Source: Pholiota molesta
Taxonomy: Eukaryota > Basidiomycota > Agaricomycetes > Agaricales > Strophariaceae
NCBI GenBank assembly: GCA_014925825.1
Contig: JACGCK010000027.1
Coordinates: forward strand, 342,717-406,716
DNA: 64,000 bases
Direction: 5' to 3'
Under the pieces are notes generated by a model. It was given only the letters and a program-made list of their open reading frames with translations, was not told where the DNA came from and did not search any database. Every line of letters begins with the position of its first letter. Positions within the stretch are counted from its first letter, which is position 1. The position numbers and the translations under genes were made by a program. This document shows, piece after piece, positions 1 to 16,417 of this stretch.

Positions 1-1348
1 AAGTAAGTAATCTGTGATTTAGATATGATATGAGATTTACCGCATCACTGATTTGCTGCCAGCCAGCTTTATATGACCAGGGCCCATTCCATCCATAGCA
101 GTTTACACGAGCATATATAACGCCTTTTTCCTTGTCTTTGAACATATCCAGGATATCGTCTTTCCCAAAACCCCATTTCTCCATCACGCCAGGACGATAC
201 CCGTCAAGCACCACGTCACTTTCCTCGACTAGCTCCCGCAGCCTGGCCCGATCCTCCGCCTTGGTCAAGTCCAAATGCGCATTCCATTTCCCCCAGCCCG
301 TATCCGCGAGGAAATGCGTCATATCGGGCACATTGGGAGACGTGATGCGCAGTACGCTCGCACCGAGCTCCGCGAGGTCGCGCGTTAGCGCAGGAGCGGC
401 AATGATGCGTGTCAGATCGAGGACTTTCAAGCCGAAGAGCGGCCGCGCGGGGGAGGTGTGTCCGTCGACGGGCGTCCACCAGCCGGGCGCCTGTTTGGGA
501 TTCGGCACATGGTGCACCTCGAACAGCCCGACGTGGGCGTTGGCCCGCCCATGCTCGCTCTCCTTGTACTCCTGCGCGGACCAGCAGACCGTCGCGGCCT
601 GTCTGTGCACCTCGTTCAGCAGGGTGTCCAGCTCCGCGGCGGTGTGCTGGACCACCTTCTCCTGATGCACGGCGCATGCCTCCTCCCAAGTGGGCACGTC
701 GCTAGCTGGGTCGAGTCCCAAGGCCTCTTGCGATAGCGCAGGGTTCATACCCCCTGTAGGCAATTGATCGGATCTTCATTAAGGACATATACGGAGATGA
801 AGCCTGAGATGGATAACGGACCGTGCAAATGAAAGTACCGTCCATCTTTAGTCTTGTAGATATTTGTGGTGGCGGCTTTGAAATGGCTGCCATCTCTGGC
901 ACGGTGGAAATCGCCATTCGGGTAGAACTTTTCGTAAGCCTCGCGATCCTCAGAGCGCTCGATGTTTGCTCCTTGTGGGTCTATCACAATTAATGCGGTT
1001 GACATGATGAAAAGCTGAACGTGGTCACTATCAACTACGATTAAGCGTCCAACTTTGTAGGAATTGAGGCCGACACAGGACGTACGTATGTATTCCAATT
1101 TCCTGGTAGTCGATTCCATATTTCTTTTTGAGAAGGACGTTCAGCATTGCGCCTTCAAAGCCTTTCAGAGCCGCGATGCTTTCTGCGAAACGCCAGTTAA
1201 TCGGGATTGAAGGTGAACTGCTGCCAATGTAGTCGATATATTGCGCAGCTTCCTTGATCTCTTCTGGGGCCGATGAATGCAATGGGTTAAAGATGATGCC
1301 GTTGAGAAAGACGTTCTGTGCTTCTCGTGGAACGGAGTAGCCTTCCAT
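1..1348 (-). CDS. CoA-transferase family III (CaiB/BaiF-like), 3' part outside window
   Basis: This is the N-terminal part of a fungal CaiB/BaiF-type CoA-transferase, a family that moves CoA between carboxylic acids. The chosen start is the ATG at 1348 (MEGYSVPREAQNVFLNG), followed by a stretch typical of the fungal members (YIDYIGSSSPSIPINWRFAE, then LKGFEGAMLNVLLKKKYG). Later exons read DHVQLFIMSTALIVID, FYPNGDFHR, NIYKTKDGRYFHLHG and, after an intron near 750-830, a second Rossmann-like block with VLDLTRIIAAPALTRDLAELGA, VVLDGYRPGVMEKWGFG and VIYARVNCYGWNGPW. The last visible exon ends in QQISDA before a donor GTAAAT close to base 40, so the C-terminal part is missing from the window. I saw no frame break in the visible exons. 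Substrate cannot be told from sequence; the family includes carnitine, formyl and racemase-type enzymes. Confidence 0.85.
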
Positions 1349-1705
1349 GAAGACTGCGCTCTGGAGCTATAACAAAGTTTAGTTGATGGTGGAAACACGA
1401 TCAGTGGAGAGACAAAGGACCTTGGAGAGAATGAAACTGACCGTGGTATATTTGTGGCCAATGACATGCGTGAGATATGACGATAAGGAACCAAACCCAC
1501 GTCTAGTAGACTTCCCCTAGGCCAGTAAATAAGTGCGAAACAGAACCCATTTAGGATGCTTTAGCATTAGGAATCTTATACACGAGCGCGTATGAATTAA
1601 CTAAGAGGTCAATATGATTAAAATACAATGATCTATGAGCTTTCAGTGTTTCAGCAGAATGAACCCCAAATGAAAATGAAATAACATACAAGTCGAAATA
1701 TAGAA

Positions 1706-2827
1706 TTACAATTGCATGTCCGAATTCTTGGGAGCATCCTTGGGGCCCATCGTCTTCCTTTCTCTTATTTTGCCAGCCCTCGCGGCTTCGTCCCTCACCA
1801 TCTCACCTTCCTTTCTCCATTCCCTTTTCTCGAATGCATCATACTCCTCCTTAGCGTCGATCCAACGTTCCTGTATATCTCTGATATCGCTTCCAGGCCC
1901 CTTTAAAGATGCCACTGCGCTCGAGAAGAGAGCATAGGTGTTAGGACGCGTTGCAGGTGCTGCGTGATGCTGTTCGATCGTGTCGGGTGGTTGGTTCGAG
2001 TCAGCAGGTGGCACGAAGACGTAGCCCGTTGCTCTATCGATAGCGTGCGTGAGGTTGAGCATCGAGTTCTTGTCTTCCACGGCGAGCGTCTTGAACCCGA
2101 CGAGGCTGTAGTCTTCGACAAGCGAAATCATCGCCTTGTTCAGGGCAGCAAAACGGGGAGGCAGGGCTGCGTCGAGGGTGTTTTCGAGATAGGAAAGGTC
2201 TTGAACTTCGGTGTAGAAGTCGAGGTTGAACTCGAGATCTCCGTATTGTGAGATCAGGTCTATTTTGGATAGGACATTGATATGTGGTAGTTCGAGCTGC
2301 AACATGGCGCGTAGCGATAGGAGGAGGACGGAGATATATTTTGAGGCATCTGTGATGTAATGTGCATCGCAGAGATGCACAGCAGCCAGCTGAACCCGTT
2401 AAGGCCTATCCAGCTAGAAAGTAGAGGGACATACCCGAAACGAGAGCTTTGTCAGTTTCTCTACTATGTGCTTCACGCTTTCATGGTTCGTACTCAGCTC
2501 GACTTGCCCTGGAAGGTCAAACAGGACATAAGCATCATCGCCCAACTCCTTCAGCCGCTCCTCGAGCCAGTCAAAGTTGGCCTCGAGATATTCCATGCAA
2601 TACAGCATGCCACCGTTCGGTCCTAGCCCGTGCTTGTCCATGACATCTTGTAGGGTTATTAGGGAAGAGATATCGATCGCACAAGGATATGGCAGAGAGT
2701 CGTTGGCTGGATCGAGGTTCACGACGGAAATCGGGCGTTTAAGAGCGGTGAAAAGTTGATATTTTCCATAGCAATATGTCGATTTCCCGCTGCCTGGAGA
2801 CCCACAAACGATCTCTCCGAAAGGCAT
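1706..2827 (-). CDS. GPN2: GPN-loop GTPase 2
   Basis: GPN2 belongs to the GPN-loop GTPases that help RNA polymerase II assembly and nuclear import. Two exons fit exactly: 2827-2435 (131 codons) and 2389-1706 (228 codons with stop), giving 358 aa; the intron runs GTATGT...CAG. The P-loop GSPGSGKST is at residues 9-17, the signature GPNGG loop lies near residue 75, the switch motif FDLPGQVEL near 110, and the base-recognition motif NVLSKIDL in exon 2. The block DYSLVGFKTLAVEDKNSM is typical of the GPN2 subgroup. The C-terminus is charged and low in complexity. The start at 2827 gives MPFGEIVCGSPGSGKST, the usual N-terminus with the P-loop close to Met1. The reading frame is clean. It is divergent from the RecQ helicase with 232 bp between the two starts. 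Confidence 0.95.
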
Positions 2828-3059
2828 GGTGTAGACAGAGGAAAACGTATGACCGAGACTTGAGAGTCGAGGAATCAGCGAGGGAACGGAGCTCAAAATA
2901 TTCAAATCCAAGCCGAGGGAAATCGCGTTGTTTGAGACTCCGAAACCTGCCCGTTGATCTCTGACTGTGGGTCGTGTCCTTGAACCATAATGCCACCATT
3001 GACTGCTGCTTTAATGACCAATTAAACCAACCTATTACGCGCTCTTTCTAACTATAACT

Positions 3060-6374
<3,315 letters not shown>

Positions 6375-6857
6375 TTAAGCACATATGTACAAACTACCGG
6401 AGCCGTTTGGAGAACGGGCCTCTACGTTGTATTCTGAATTGGTTGATTGAAGGTTCAATTTCCGCAAATTAGTGTAAAGATTTGAGCAGTGCTAGCCAAG
6501 GAGTTGCGAATGGGCCGAAAACTTCTGGTCTGAATGGGCAAGTTCGAGCGGAGGAAATCTGGAGGAGTCGAACAATATTGGTGAAAATCAATATTATTGG
6601 ACGGAATGAACATGTTGGTGTAGTGGTATTGTACTCGAAAAAAGATAATAAGGACGCTATGTGATACACCAGGAACAAAGCTCGATGAGATGAACAGGAA
6701 CAGATAGATCGCTCATTCGGGTTAAATATATTGCTACAGTTGACGAAAGGTCGAAAGCGATGAAAGCGACTCAGCTAGATAAATAGGTGTCGAGAGCGAA
6801 CACAAATAAAGATACGAAGAAAAAAAGACGGCCGGGCTTGCTGAAGCCGAAGTAGAA
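6375..6857. other. intergenic, convergent 3' ends
   Basis: This is the stretch between the stop codon of the RecQ gene (+) and that of the Ser/Pro-rich protein gene (-), so it should hold both 3' UTRs and poly(A) sites. AATAAAG-like A-rich tracts occur near 6806. I see no conserved coding in it; the 60-aa reading frame at 6482-6664 has no recognisable feature. Confidence 0.6.
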
Positions 6858-9262
6858 TCAATTCTTTGTTTGCTTGAGCGCCGACCGGAGAGGTGGCTTC
6901 GGAATGAGCCGGTGACTCAAGTCAATCCGCACGCACTCCTCGTTCATCCACCCTTCACCTGGCTCTGGATATTCCTCCAGGTTGGTGGATATTCCTGGCC
7001 TAGAGGTGCAACTTTATAGGCGCCATCGTTGGTCCACAATTGGTCTCTAATCAAGAAGGATGAATACCGTGACGAAGAAAGCTAGAGCGGATAATTACCC
7101 TCGGCGGTTGAACCAGCCTTTCCGCCGTTGACTAGAAGGGATGGGAGATGGGCATACAAGGTTGTCGTTCCAGCGAACAGAGCGCAATAAAGGCGCCGAG
7201 TTCCGGCCCATTAGTGGCAGCCGGAGCGGAGGGCTCTGGTCGCCGTCCGAATTCCTCCTGGGGTGGTCGAGAGCAGGCAGCGGCGGCGAGGGCGAGGGGT
7301 TCATGACCTTGAAGGTCCTGCGGTGGCTTTTCGTGCGGCGGGCTCGACCGAGGGAGCGGGAGATTGGGGTCAAACGGCTTGTCGCCGTCCGAGTGCCTGC
7401 GGACGGGCTCCATGTGCAGCTGGGAGTAATGTGGCGGATCCACATAAGACGGAGCTCGCGAGCGCGAGCTGGGGACTTCCTGAGAAGGCGATACCCGCGA
7501 ATAAGGGGCTTGCATGGCAGAGGCGGACTTGTCAATGGCTCTGGAGGTGGACGCGGCTTGGCGTTGAGAGGGGTTGTCGTAGTCAGGGCCAGGAGCCTGA
7601 GAGTAATATATACCAGGCGTGATGGAGTGCAGGCTCTGCTGCCCTAGGTGGCGAGGGCCGGTCTCCGCTGCGGTGACTTCTATCATACTCAGAGGCATAT
7701 CTCGGATCGCCCCAGGAGGGTATGGTAGAGGCTGCGGAGGGGGAAGCTGACCAATAGGAATGTTGGACGTTGGCCGCGTGGTGTTCGAGAAAGAGATCGA
7801 GCGAGCTCGCACTCGCTCTGGGCCCTCTGCAGGAAGGAAGGACCGACCTTGAGAGGATAGCGCGAACCCGTTGGCTCCATCTCCGTAGGGCTTGCGCGCA
7901 GCTGGGTCGGAGAAGAGGAAAGCGGGACGGATTTGAGGTATTCGCGCTGGTCTGTCGGCGAGGGCGGTTTGCTCCGCTGGTCTTTCGACGACCGCGAAGG
8001 CTCCGGGCGTATGAATCGCGCCGCGAGACCCGCGCAGTGTCTTCTCGTTCCCTCGGACTCGGCGTCCTCGTGTCGCGTCGGTAATCTGCTGCGCGGTTCG
8101 ATGGATCCCGAGATGAAGTCTGATCCGCCGGCCCCCGCGGAGGGGAATTGGGCGCATCACGACGATCAGTGTAGATGGAGCTCGACGCAATCGGATCCAT
8201 CTGGCGTTTTTGGCCGTATTCGTCGACCTGGCGAGGGTCAGGGGGGCCACGCGGCGGCAGGGTGTAGTCCCTGACTTCAGAAAGAGGCCGCGAGCTGGAG
8301 AGATCGGGACGCGGTCCCAAGATCGAGGTCCTGCGGCTGCGAGATCGTTCCAATGGCGCGGCAGATGGGGCCCGGTCCTGCCGATAGTCGTTGAAGGGGC
8401 CACTGTCCTGCTGCGCAGGTGCCGCATATATCGGGGTCGGACGCGAGGACGGTGCAGATCCTGCGTCGAACGATTCTGCGCCATTTTTAGGCGACGTTCG
8501 ATAGGATGTCGACCGCGGATGCTCGGAATCGAATACAGTGGCGTCGCGGCTCCATGAATCCACAGGCAGGGATGCGTAGGAGTAAGTGGATTGAGTGCCA
8601 GACTGCGACGGTGCCACCTCCGATGGTAATTGGGATGGGAGGCGCTCAACACGAGGCGGGCTGTTTTCCCTCATAGAAGGAAACGCAGCAGGCGCGGTGG
8701 ATGTGCTCGCCTGAAACGCAGTTTGGCTGTACTCGGACTCCTGAGGCCGTATCGGGAAATGCAAACTGGGGTGAAGAGGCTGAGATGAAGCGACCCGGGT
8801 GAAGGCACTGCCCGGGTTCTGCGAGGTTGCCGCGCCCCGGCGCCTATCAGCATCACTCGAGCCTGCGGAGCCAGAGCTCGAGGAATAGAATGACGCTGTC
8901 GGCGTCGAGTTTAGCTCCGCGTTGCGTTTCGCGAGCAGGTCGCGCTCGTTGACCTCCATTTCCGAGAACGTGCTGGGTTCGTATTCGGGGATGTTGATGT
9001 ACGGAGGCGGCATTTGCATCAGGGGGTCGCCTTGAGCGCTTGACGGCATCGGAATGCGCATAGGAGTCGTAGTTGCCGTTGCAGAGCGTCCTTGCATAGA
9101 CGAGGGGGTTCTGCCAATCATCGCGGGCGGGGGCGGTGCGATACTAGTTGAAGGATAACCAGAACGTGGTGCAGGAGTCGCTGACCTAGGAATTCGGGGA
9201 TCGTCCCCAGGTCGGTCGCCCATCGTCGTCCTAGGCAAAGTTATCGTGCTATCCGTCGACAT
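6858..9262 (-). CDS. Ser/Pro-rich disordered protein with conserved C-terminal motif
   Basis: A long, mostly disordered protein of unknown function. From the start at 9262 (MSTDSTITLPRTTMGDRPGD) it is rich in Ser, Pro, Arg and Gln, with one short, less biased block (PPPYINIPEYEPSTFSEME, then VNERDLLAKRNAEL). The only compact part is the C-terminus: RWNDNLVCPSPIPSSQRRKG and WFNRRG, an intron (GTAATT...GATTAG), then DQLWTNDGAYKVAPLGQEYP and, after a frame break, EEYPEPGEGWMNEECVRIDL with SHRLIPKPPLRSALK before the stop at 6858. From memory this C-terminal pattern recurs in other Agaricomycete hypothetical proteins; that needs a search. The reading frame changes at least three times (around 8000, 7200 and 6975). 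Because the C-terminal block is conserved in sense but spread over three frames, I treat these as missing bases. Confidence 0.7.
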
Positions 9263-10810
9263 CGCAGGAGAAAAGGCGAGAAACCATCAGTCGTCGGGGA
9301 ATCCAGTTCCGAGTTGGAGAAAGGTCAGACTTGGAGCAGGTCGATTGCTCATAAATGAAAGTGTCGTTATTGGCACTGGGATAAATAGCGTAATTGGTCG
9401 TCGGTCGTGGCCGTTGGTCGTAAGGCGGGTAGGCGTTGCTGAGGGGATGATTGGTGGGTTTGTCGTGTGTTATGCGGATAACCACGATTTTTTGAGATTA
9501 ACGTACCTGGATGGGTACCAGTTAGCATTCTGTTGGTCGCGCGGGGCACTCGGCGATATCCCATGTCCACTTTCGGATTTACAGGGTATGGAAATGGCGG
9601 GGCGGGCTGCGTCTTGAAAACGCGAACAGAAAAGCGGTTGGACGGCTAATGAACGTCGTAAAAATAGCATGAGTGCCGGCAGCGTAGAGAAAGGCGTGAA
9701 GAGCTACCTTCGACGGTCCATTTTGCGCCAACTTCAGATTAGAGGAAGCGTTGGGTAGGAAAGCGGCAAACATGTTAAGCAATAGTAGGACTCAACATCA
9801 GGGTAAGTCAAGAGACAGGATGAGAATTTATGTAGGGGGAAACCCGAGCATCACGCTATTCACACGAGTAAAGGTGGAGGCAATACATGCGGCCTTCGAT
9901 CAGTATGTCTGAAGGCCGTTCCTGTGCAAGGGATAATGACGCTGTAGACGTTCGAAAATGGCAAAGTCTTCTGACAGATTTACCAATCTGTTGACGACTA
10001 TTGTTTTCAATCAGAGAGCCCATCGGGACGCACTATAATCCCAGAAACTCACAGGAACATGTGAAGACATTACGATCCCTGTAGAAAGGGCTTCTCCGCC
10101 ACACTGCTTTTCGACACATGTTTTTCATGTAACGGAGTGCAAGCCCAATTGATCCTGCGCTCCTGCCTTCATGAATATCAAGCATTGAGAAAGGAGGAGC
10201 CTTATTCCCGATCGGTTGAGAATGATGCTGCCGTCGTGACCTCAGTGAAGGATCTTGGATGCATATGAAAAGTTGGCAACTGCGAAACGGTGTTTATTCG
10301 GTGTTCCCGCCCTGAGCAGCGCAATAAACTAAGGCCAGATTCATGTCCTTTAAGGAGATGGACACAAGTAGGAGTGATTTATGCTTACCTCTATAATCGA
10401 AACCAACTCCATGTAACATGATCCCATGTTCCGCTGCCGCAACAGCCATCATTGAAGACTTTTCATGCTCTAGAATAACTCATATAATGGAGCTCCCTTC
10501 TTCGTATATTAAACCGTTTTGACATCAGTGGTTAGTTTCCGAGTCTTTGAGCTAGTTAACACAGTAGAATTAGAACAGTAGAGCATTTGCTTGGGAGTTT
10601 GTTGGGGCAAGGTTCAAGAGCCACAGCTGGCTCGACGTGCGGATAAGCCTTAGCAAAATTCGTTTTATTTTAAGGAAAATATTACATAATCTGTAATGGT
10701 GCCAGCCTTTGCACTGTGACTCTGTAGGACTCTGTTCACCACTCTAACCTGTGAGCGCCTGGCGTTTCAACAGAATCCTCCTGAATTGGGGTGCTGTGTG
10801 TACTGGAGCC
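9263..10810. other. intergenic, divergent promoters
   Basis: This holds the upstream regions of the Ser/Pro-rich protein gene (-) and CFT1 (+). I found no convincing coding exon, RNA gene or repeat. Small reading frames at 9249-9782 overlap one another on both strands and show no conserved motif; they may be 5' UTR. Confidence 0.5.
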
Positions 10811-13800
10811 ATGCACCTGCTACGCCAAGAAATTCTGCCCGCTAGTGGCGTCGAATTCGCAACAAGCCTCAGATTGACGCCCTCAGCGCTTCCGCCAAAC
10901 CTGTCCAACGTTTCAACGCGTCACGAATTCGTTTCTCGCGTCCTATGCAACGTGGTTGTTGCGCGCTCAAGTCTGCTGCGTATCTTTGAAGTTCGCGAAG
11001 AAGCTGCGCCGATACAGCCCCAGGTGGATGATGAGCGAGAACGACGGGCCAATGTAAGGCGAGGCACGGAGGCGGTCGAGGGCGAGGTGGCGATGGACAT
11101 GCGGGGTGATGGATATATCAATATAGCCAAGGTGATTTATAAAATCCATGTACTTGTGCAAGATAATTTCATTTGCTTTTTCAACTGTGCGAGACTGTCT
11201 TTGCATTTGAGCATCGCTGATATACGTCTTTAGTCTATTCCTCAAACAGGACCTGTTCATATTTCGACGGTGACTCGTTTCTATCTTGTCAAGGAACACC
11301 GCCTCCATGGAATCGTTACTGGGATGGAAGCGGTCAAGATAGTCACTACGCATGAAGACCACCTAGACCGTCTACTCGTATCCTTCAAAGATGCGAAGGT
11401 CAGTTTCTTTTCCTTCGCGTACGCACAATGTTGACCATTTTATCTGAAGATTGCTCTACTGGAATGGTCAGATGCGATCCACGATCTTATAACAGTTTCA
11501 ATCCACACATACGAGCGTGCTCCTCAGCTCGTACGTTACTTTTTTTGCTTTCCGTTTCCGCCGCCTTACATCTTTGCAGCTCGCCCTCGATTCGCCCTTG
11601 TTCAGAGCAGAATTAAGGGTAGACCCACTATCACGATGTGCAGCTTTATCTCTGCCGAAACATACACTCGCCATTTTACCATTCTATCAGTCTCAAGCAG
11701 AGTTGGATGTTATGGACCAGGATCAAATGCAGGCCAAGTAAGTTTTCTTCGACGCTTCATCTAGGTATAATTCTGATATTTTTTAGGGATGTTCCATATT
11801 CTCCGAGCTTCATTCTCGACCTTCCAGCCCAAGTCGATACAAACATGCGGAATGTCATCGATTTCGTGTTTTTGCCGGGTTTCAACAACCCAACTCTCGC
11901 TGTGCTTTTTCAAACTCAACAAACATGGACTGGGTAAGCAGCAATCGCATTGTTCTTTGCCGCCGTAGTTCTGACGAATCACAGACGCCTGAAGGAGTTC
12001 AAAGACACCGTCAGGCTCATTATATTTACCCTCGACATCGCCACCCAAAACTACCCCATCATCACCTCCGTCGAGGGCCTGCCCTACGACTGCCTGACCC
12101 TCCTGCCATGCTCGACGCGCTCGGAGGCGTCGTCATCACCACCAGCAACGCCCTCATCTACGTCGACCAGTCCTCCCGGCGCGTCGCGCTCCCCCTCAAC
12201 GGCTGGACGGCCCGCACCAGCGACCTGCCCCTGCTCCCGCTCCCGTTCCCGGACCAGTCGCTCTTCCTCGAGGGCTCGCGCGCGGTGTTCGTCGACGACC
12301 GGACCTTCTTCCTGATCCTCAAAGACGGCGCGGTGTACCCCGTGGAGATCGTCGTCGACGGGAAGACGGTCTCGCGGCTGACGGTGTCCCCGCCGCTCGC
12401 GCAGACGGCGGTCCCGAGTGTGGCGACGAACTTGGGCGCGGACCATATCTTCATCGGGAGCGCGGTGGGGCCGTCTGTGCTCTTGAAGGCGGCGCATGTC
12501 GAAGAGGAGGTGGAGGATAACATGGATGCGGCTCCGGCCGTTGTTCAAGACGATGACCAGATGGAATATGAGGACGAAGACGAAGGTGTGTGCGACCACT
12601 GTATCATCCTGGAGCGACGTTAATTTGGAAGCGCTGTAGATATATATGGCACTTCTAAAGTGGCAACGACTTCCACAAAGGACGGGCAGCCAAACGGCCA
12701 AGCTGCCGTTAAAAAGACGCGAACCGTCATCCATCTTTCCTTGCGCGACTCCATCCCTGCCCATGGGCCCATCGCGAGCATGGCGTTTTCTCTGGCAAGA
12801 ACGGTGTACGTCCGAATCTTCCTATACTATGCTCATGCCATAGACAATTTCTCATCCTCTTCTTTCCAGGATCGCCCAGTGCCGGAGCTCGTCGCAGCCA
12901 CAGGAGCAGGCCCAACCGGGGGTTTACTTTGTTCCAAGTGAGTGCCACTTGATTTTTTTTCATTGTTTACCACACTATGCTCATGATGAGGGGCACAGCG
13001 TGACCTTCCTGTCAATTCAAAACGCAAACTACACATCATCGGCGGCGCCCGCGGACTCTGGTCGCTCCCGATCCGCCAATCCGTCAGAGCAAGCGGAATA
13101 TCGTACGAAAAAGCGATGAATCCATACCACACGGAGCCGGATACCTTGATTCTGAGCACGGATATCAACCCGTCGCCGGGGCTTTCTCGAGTACGTCCTG
13201 ATTCGATTTTAGAGTGATGTTGGTGTTGTTTTGGCTCATGTATGCGTGGGGTTTTTTTTGTTACAGATCGCGACGAGGTCTAATAGGAGCGATATATCCA
13301 TCACTACGCGTATTCCGGGTACTACCATTGGGGCTGGTCCTTTCTTCCAGCGTACTGCGATTCTACACGTCATGACCAATGCAATCCGCGTATTGGAACC
13401 TGGTATGTGTTATTGACCAATTCATTTTCTTATGCACTCAATTTTTCTCTAGACGGGTCTGAAAGGCAGATAATCAAAGATATGGACGGAAATATGCCGC
13501 GTCCCAAAATTCGGGCATGTAGTATTTCTGATCCCTTCGTCTTGATCATTCGTGAAGACGATTCAATCGGATTGTTCATTGGCGAAACTGAGCGCGGAAA
13601 GATAAGGCGGAAGGACATGTCTGCGATGGGCGACAAGGTTGGCCCTATTCGATCGATGATATTTAACTTATTTACCCCAGTGCGGTCCTTAGACATCGCG
13701 GTACCTGACAGGGAGTTTCTACGCGGACTCCACAGGGATTCTGGAGGCGCAGTTTGAATCGTCCATTTCCTCTAGCGATGTGACCACGACGCTCCAGGCT

Positions 13801-16417
13801 GCGGTGAATGCGGACAATAAAGGGCAGTGGCTGCTCCTGATGCGTCCTCAGGGTATCATGGAGGTTCGGCTGCCTATCTGCACCCTCATTTTGGACGCTG
13901 CTAACTATTCGATAGATCTGGACCTTGCCTAAACTGACTTTGGCGTTTCCACCGATGGCCTGTCTACGCTCCAGAATGTGCTAGTGGATTCCCATGGCCC
14001 GCCTGCGCTCTCGCTCCCTCAGGATCCGCCTCGGAAGCCCCAGGATCTCGATGTCGAGCAGCTCCTGCTGGCCCCTATTGGCGAGAGCTCGCCGCGGCCG
14101 CATCTTTGTGTACGCGTATCCCTCGCCTCAGGCTCGAGTGTTATCTTCTGATGCCCTGCATTTTTAGGTCTTTTTACGTTCAGGCCAACTGACTATCTTT
14201 GAGGTTGTGCCGGCAGGACAGTCTACCGAGCCGCTGGAGAAGCCCAGCCTACACATCTCAAAGTGATATTCGTCAAGACTGCTCTATGGCATTCGAGATT
14301 CAGCGCCAGGACGAAGGAGGTGAAAAGAGTATTCTTGCAGAACAGAAGAAAATATCGCGGAATTTCGTTCCCTTCGTGACGTCACCAGCGCCTGGTACCA
14401 CGTACTCTGGCGTCTTCTTCACTGGGGACCGGCCCAACTGGATTCTGGCTGGCAACAAAAGTGGGGTGCAAATATACCCGTCAGGGCACAGCGTCGTACA
14501 CGCGTTCACTGCCTGTTCGCTGTGGGACTCGCGGGGTGATTTCTTGCTGTACACCGAGGAGGTGGGTTTCCATGCGCTCGTGCACGGGGTGGTCCATTTC
14601 TGACACTGATGCACTTACGCTTGCTACAGGGTCCTAACTTGCTTGAATGGGTGCCGAATTCCAGCTGGACGGACCATTGCCGTGTCGTTCCATACCGAGA
14701 GGACGGTCTTACTCCAATGTTTTGTTTGATCCGTCAACGTCCTTAATCGTTGCCGCCTCTTCTCTGCAAGCAAAATTCACCTCGTATGATGAAGACGGCA
14801 ATAGAATTTGGGAGCCAGATGGTACGTGTTGCTCTATTATCTGCGAAAGCACAGTCCGCTAACTAGGTGTCGTCGCGCAGCCCCCAATATAGCAGATCCA
14901 GTCACAGACTGCTCCACCCTTGAGCTGATATCACCTGACCTGTGGACTACATTAGACGGGTAAGATGATTCATGAACCGTCTTGAGGCGTTTCGTGTCGG
15001 TCTGCTGATGCTGGGGTCGCAGTTTCGAATTTGCAACAAACGAGTATATCAACGACATGGCCTGCGTCACTCTTGAAACGTCGAGCACCGAAAGCGGAAG
15101 CAAAGATTTCATTGTTGTGGGCACCACCATCAATCGTGGGGAAGACCTGGCAGCGAAAGGCGCGGTTAGTTCTTATTACGTCGTGTGCCCCAGAATGCGA
15201 TCTTGATCTTTATTTTGAACTTAGACGTATATCTTTGAAATTGTCGAAGTCGTGGCCGACCCTTCAGTTCTGCCCAAACGATGGTACAAGCTCCGGCTTC
15301 GGTGTCGCGATGATGCCAAAGGCCCAGTTACAGCTGTATGTGGCTTCCCAGGCTACCTTGTTTCTTCCATGGGTCAAAAGGTAAGCTCTTTTTCATTCAT
15401 GAATATGCTATGCTAATGAAGCTTGCGACGTTACCTAGGTCTTCGTTAGAGCCTTTGACTCGGATGAACGCCTCGTGGGTGTCGCATTTATGGACGTGGG
15501 CGTCTACGTGACCTCTCTGCGGACCCTCAAAAATCTCCTACTTATCGGCGATGCTGTGAAAAGCGTGATGTTCGTGGCCTTCCAGGTTAATTTCACGTTT
15601 ACTATCTCCAACGTGTACATGGTCTGAAATCTTCCCTCTACAGGAAGATCCCTACAAGCTTGTCCTCATTGCGAAAGACACAAAAGTGTCTGTGTAACAA
15701 GCGCCGACTTTTTCTTTACTAACGGAGAACTCGGCATCGTAACGGGAGACGAGGAAGGTATTATTCGTGTTTACGAATATAACCCACAAGGCAAGTCTAA
15801 AATCCCCAGATCCTGGGCAAAATGAAAGGTTGACAGATGAGATTATGTCAGATCTCGATTCAAATGATGGCCGATCTCTACTTCTCCGCACCGAGTTCCA
15901 TGGGCAGAGCGAGTACCGCACCTCCCTCGTTATTGCTCGCCGAACAAAGGAAGACCCAGATATTCCTCAATCCAAATTATTAATGGGTAAGCTTTCTCTC
16001 GGTTTCCCATGGCCTAAACTCATTCGCATATATATATTCAGGTTCGCCGGACGGTTCTTTGACGTCTCTCACGAGTGTCGAGGAACACGCTTACAAACGC
16101 TTGCAACTCCTCCAAGGCCAACTTACGCGGAACATCCAACATACAGCAGGCCTCAATCCAAAGGCATTTCGGTAAATAACAATTATGTCATGCTCTATGG
16201 TAATATTTTACTAAGTGTTTATTCCTATTTTTCTGCACGCAGTATCGTTCGTAATGATTTCGTGTCAAAACCCCTCTCTAAAGGCGTCTTAGATGGGAAT
16301 CTTTTGGCCCACTATGAAGCGCTCCCTACCACCCGTCAAAATGAGATCACACGCCAAATTGGAACGGAAAGGTTGACCCTCCTGCGTGATTGGATTTCCT
16401 TGAGTGGTCCATGGTAG
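10811..16417 (+). CDS. CFT1: cleavage and polyadenylation specificity factor subunit 1 (CPSF160/CFT1)
   Basis: CFT1 is the large beta-propeller scaffold of the nuclear pre-mRNA 3'-end processing complex. The start at 10811 gives MHLLRQEILPASGVEFATSL, the usual N-terminus, followed by NVVVARSSLLRIFEVREE. Typical propeller blocks follow: VKEHRLHGIVTGMEAVK, DAIHDLITVSIHTYERAP, TSVEGLPYDCLTLLP, GGVVITTSNALIYVDQSSRR, KRKLHIIGGARGLWSLPI, YLTGSFYADSTGILEA, GPNLLEWVP, and near the end GDEEGIIRVYEYNPQ. The C-terminus (HYEALPTTRQNEITRQIGTE, LTLLRDWISLSGPW) matches the conserved CFT1 end, so both termini are firm. Many introns are needed, including a GC-AG intron at 15791-15851. The frame breaks at about 12110, 12924, 13948, 14247, 14285, 14655 and 15690; each is repaired by one added base. 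Since CFT1 is essential in yeast, errors in the sequence are likelier than loss of the gene. Confidence 0.92.

Noticed and set aside
7132..8652. A 506-codon minus-strand frame taken as a separate gene
   Set aside because: It overlaps the 559-codon frame starting at 9262. The good parts of each join into one Ser/Pro-rich protein after base losses, and the remainder is shadow.
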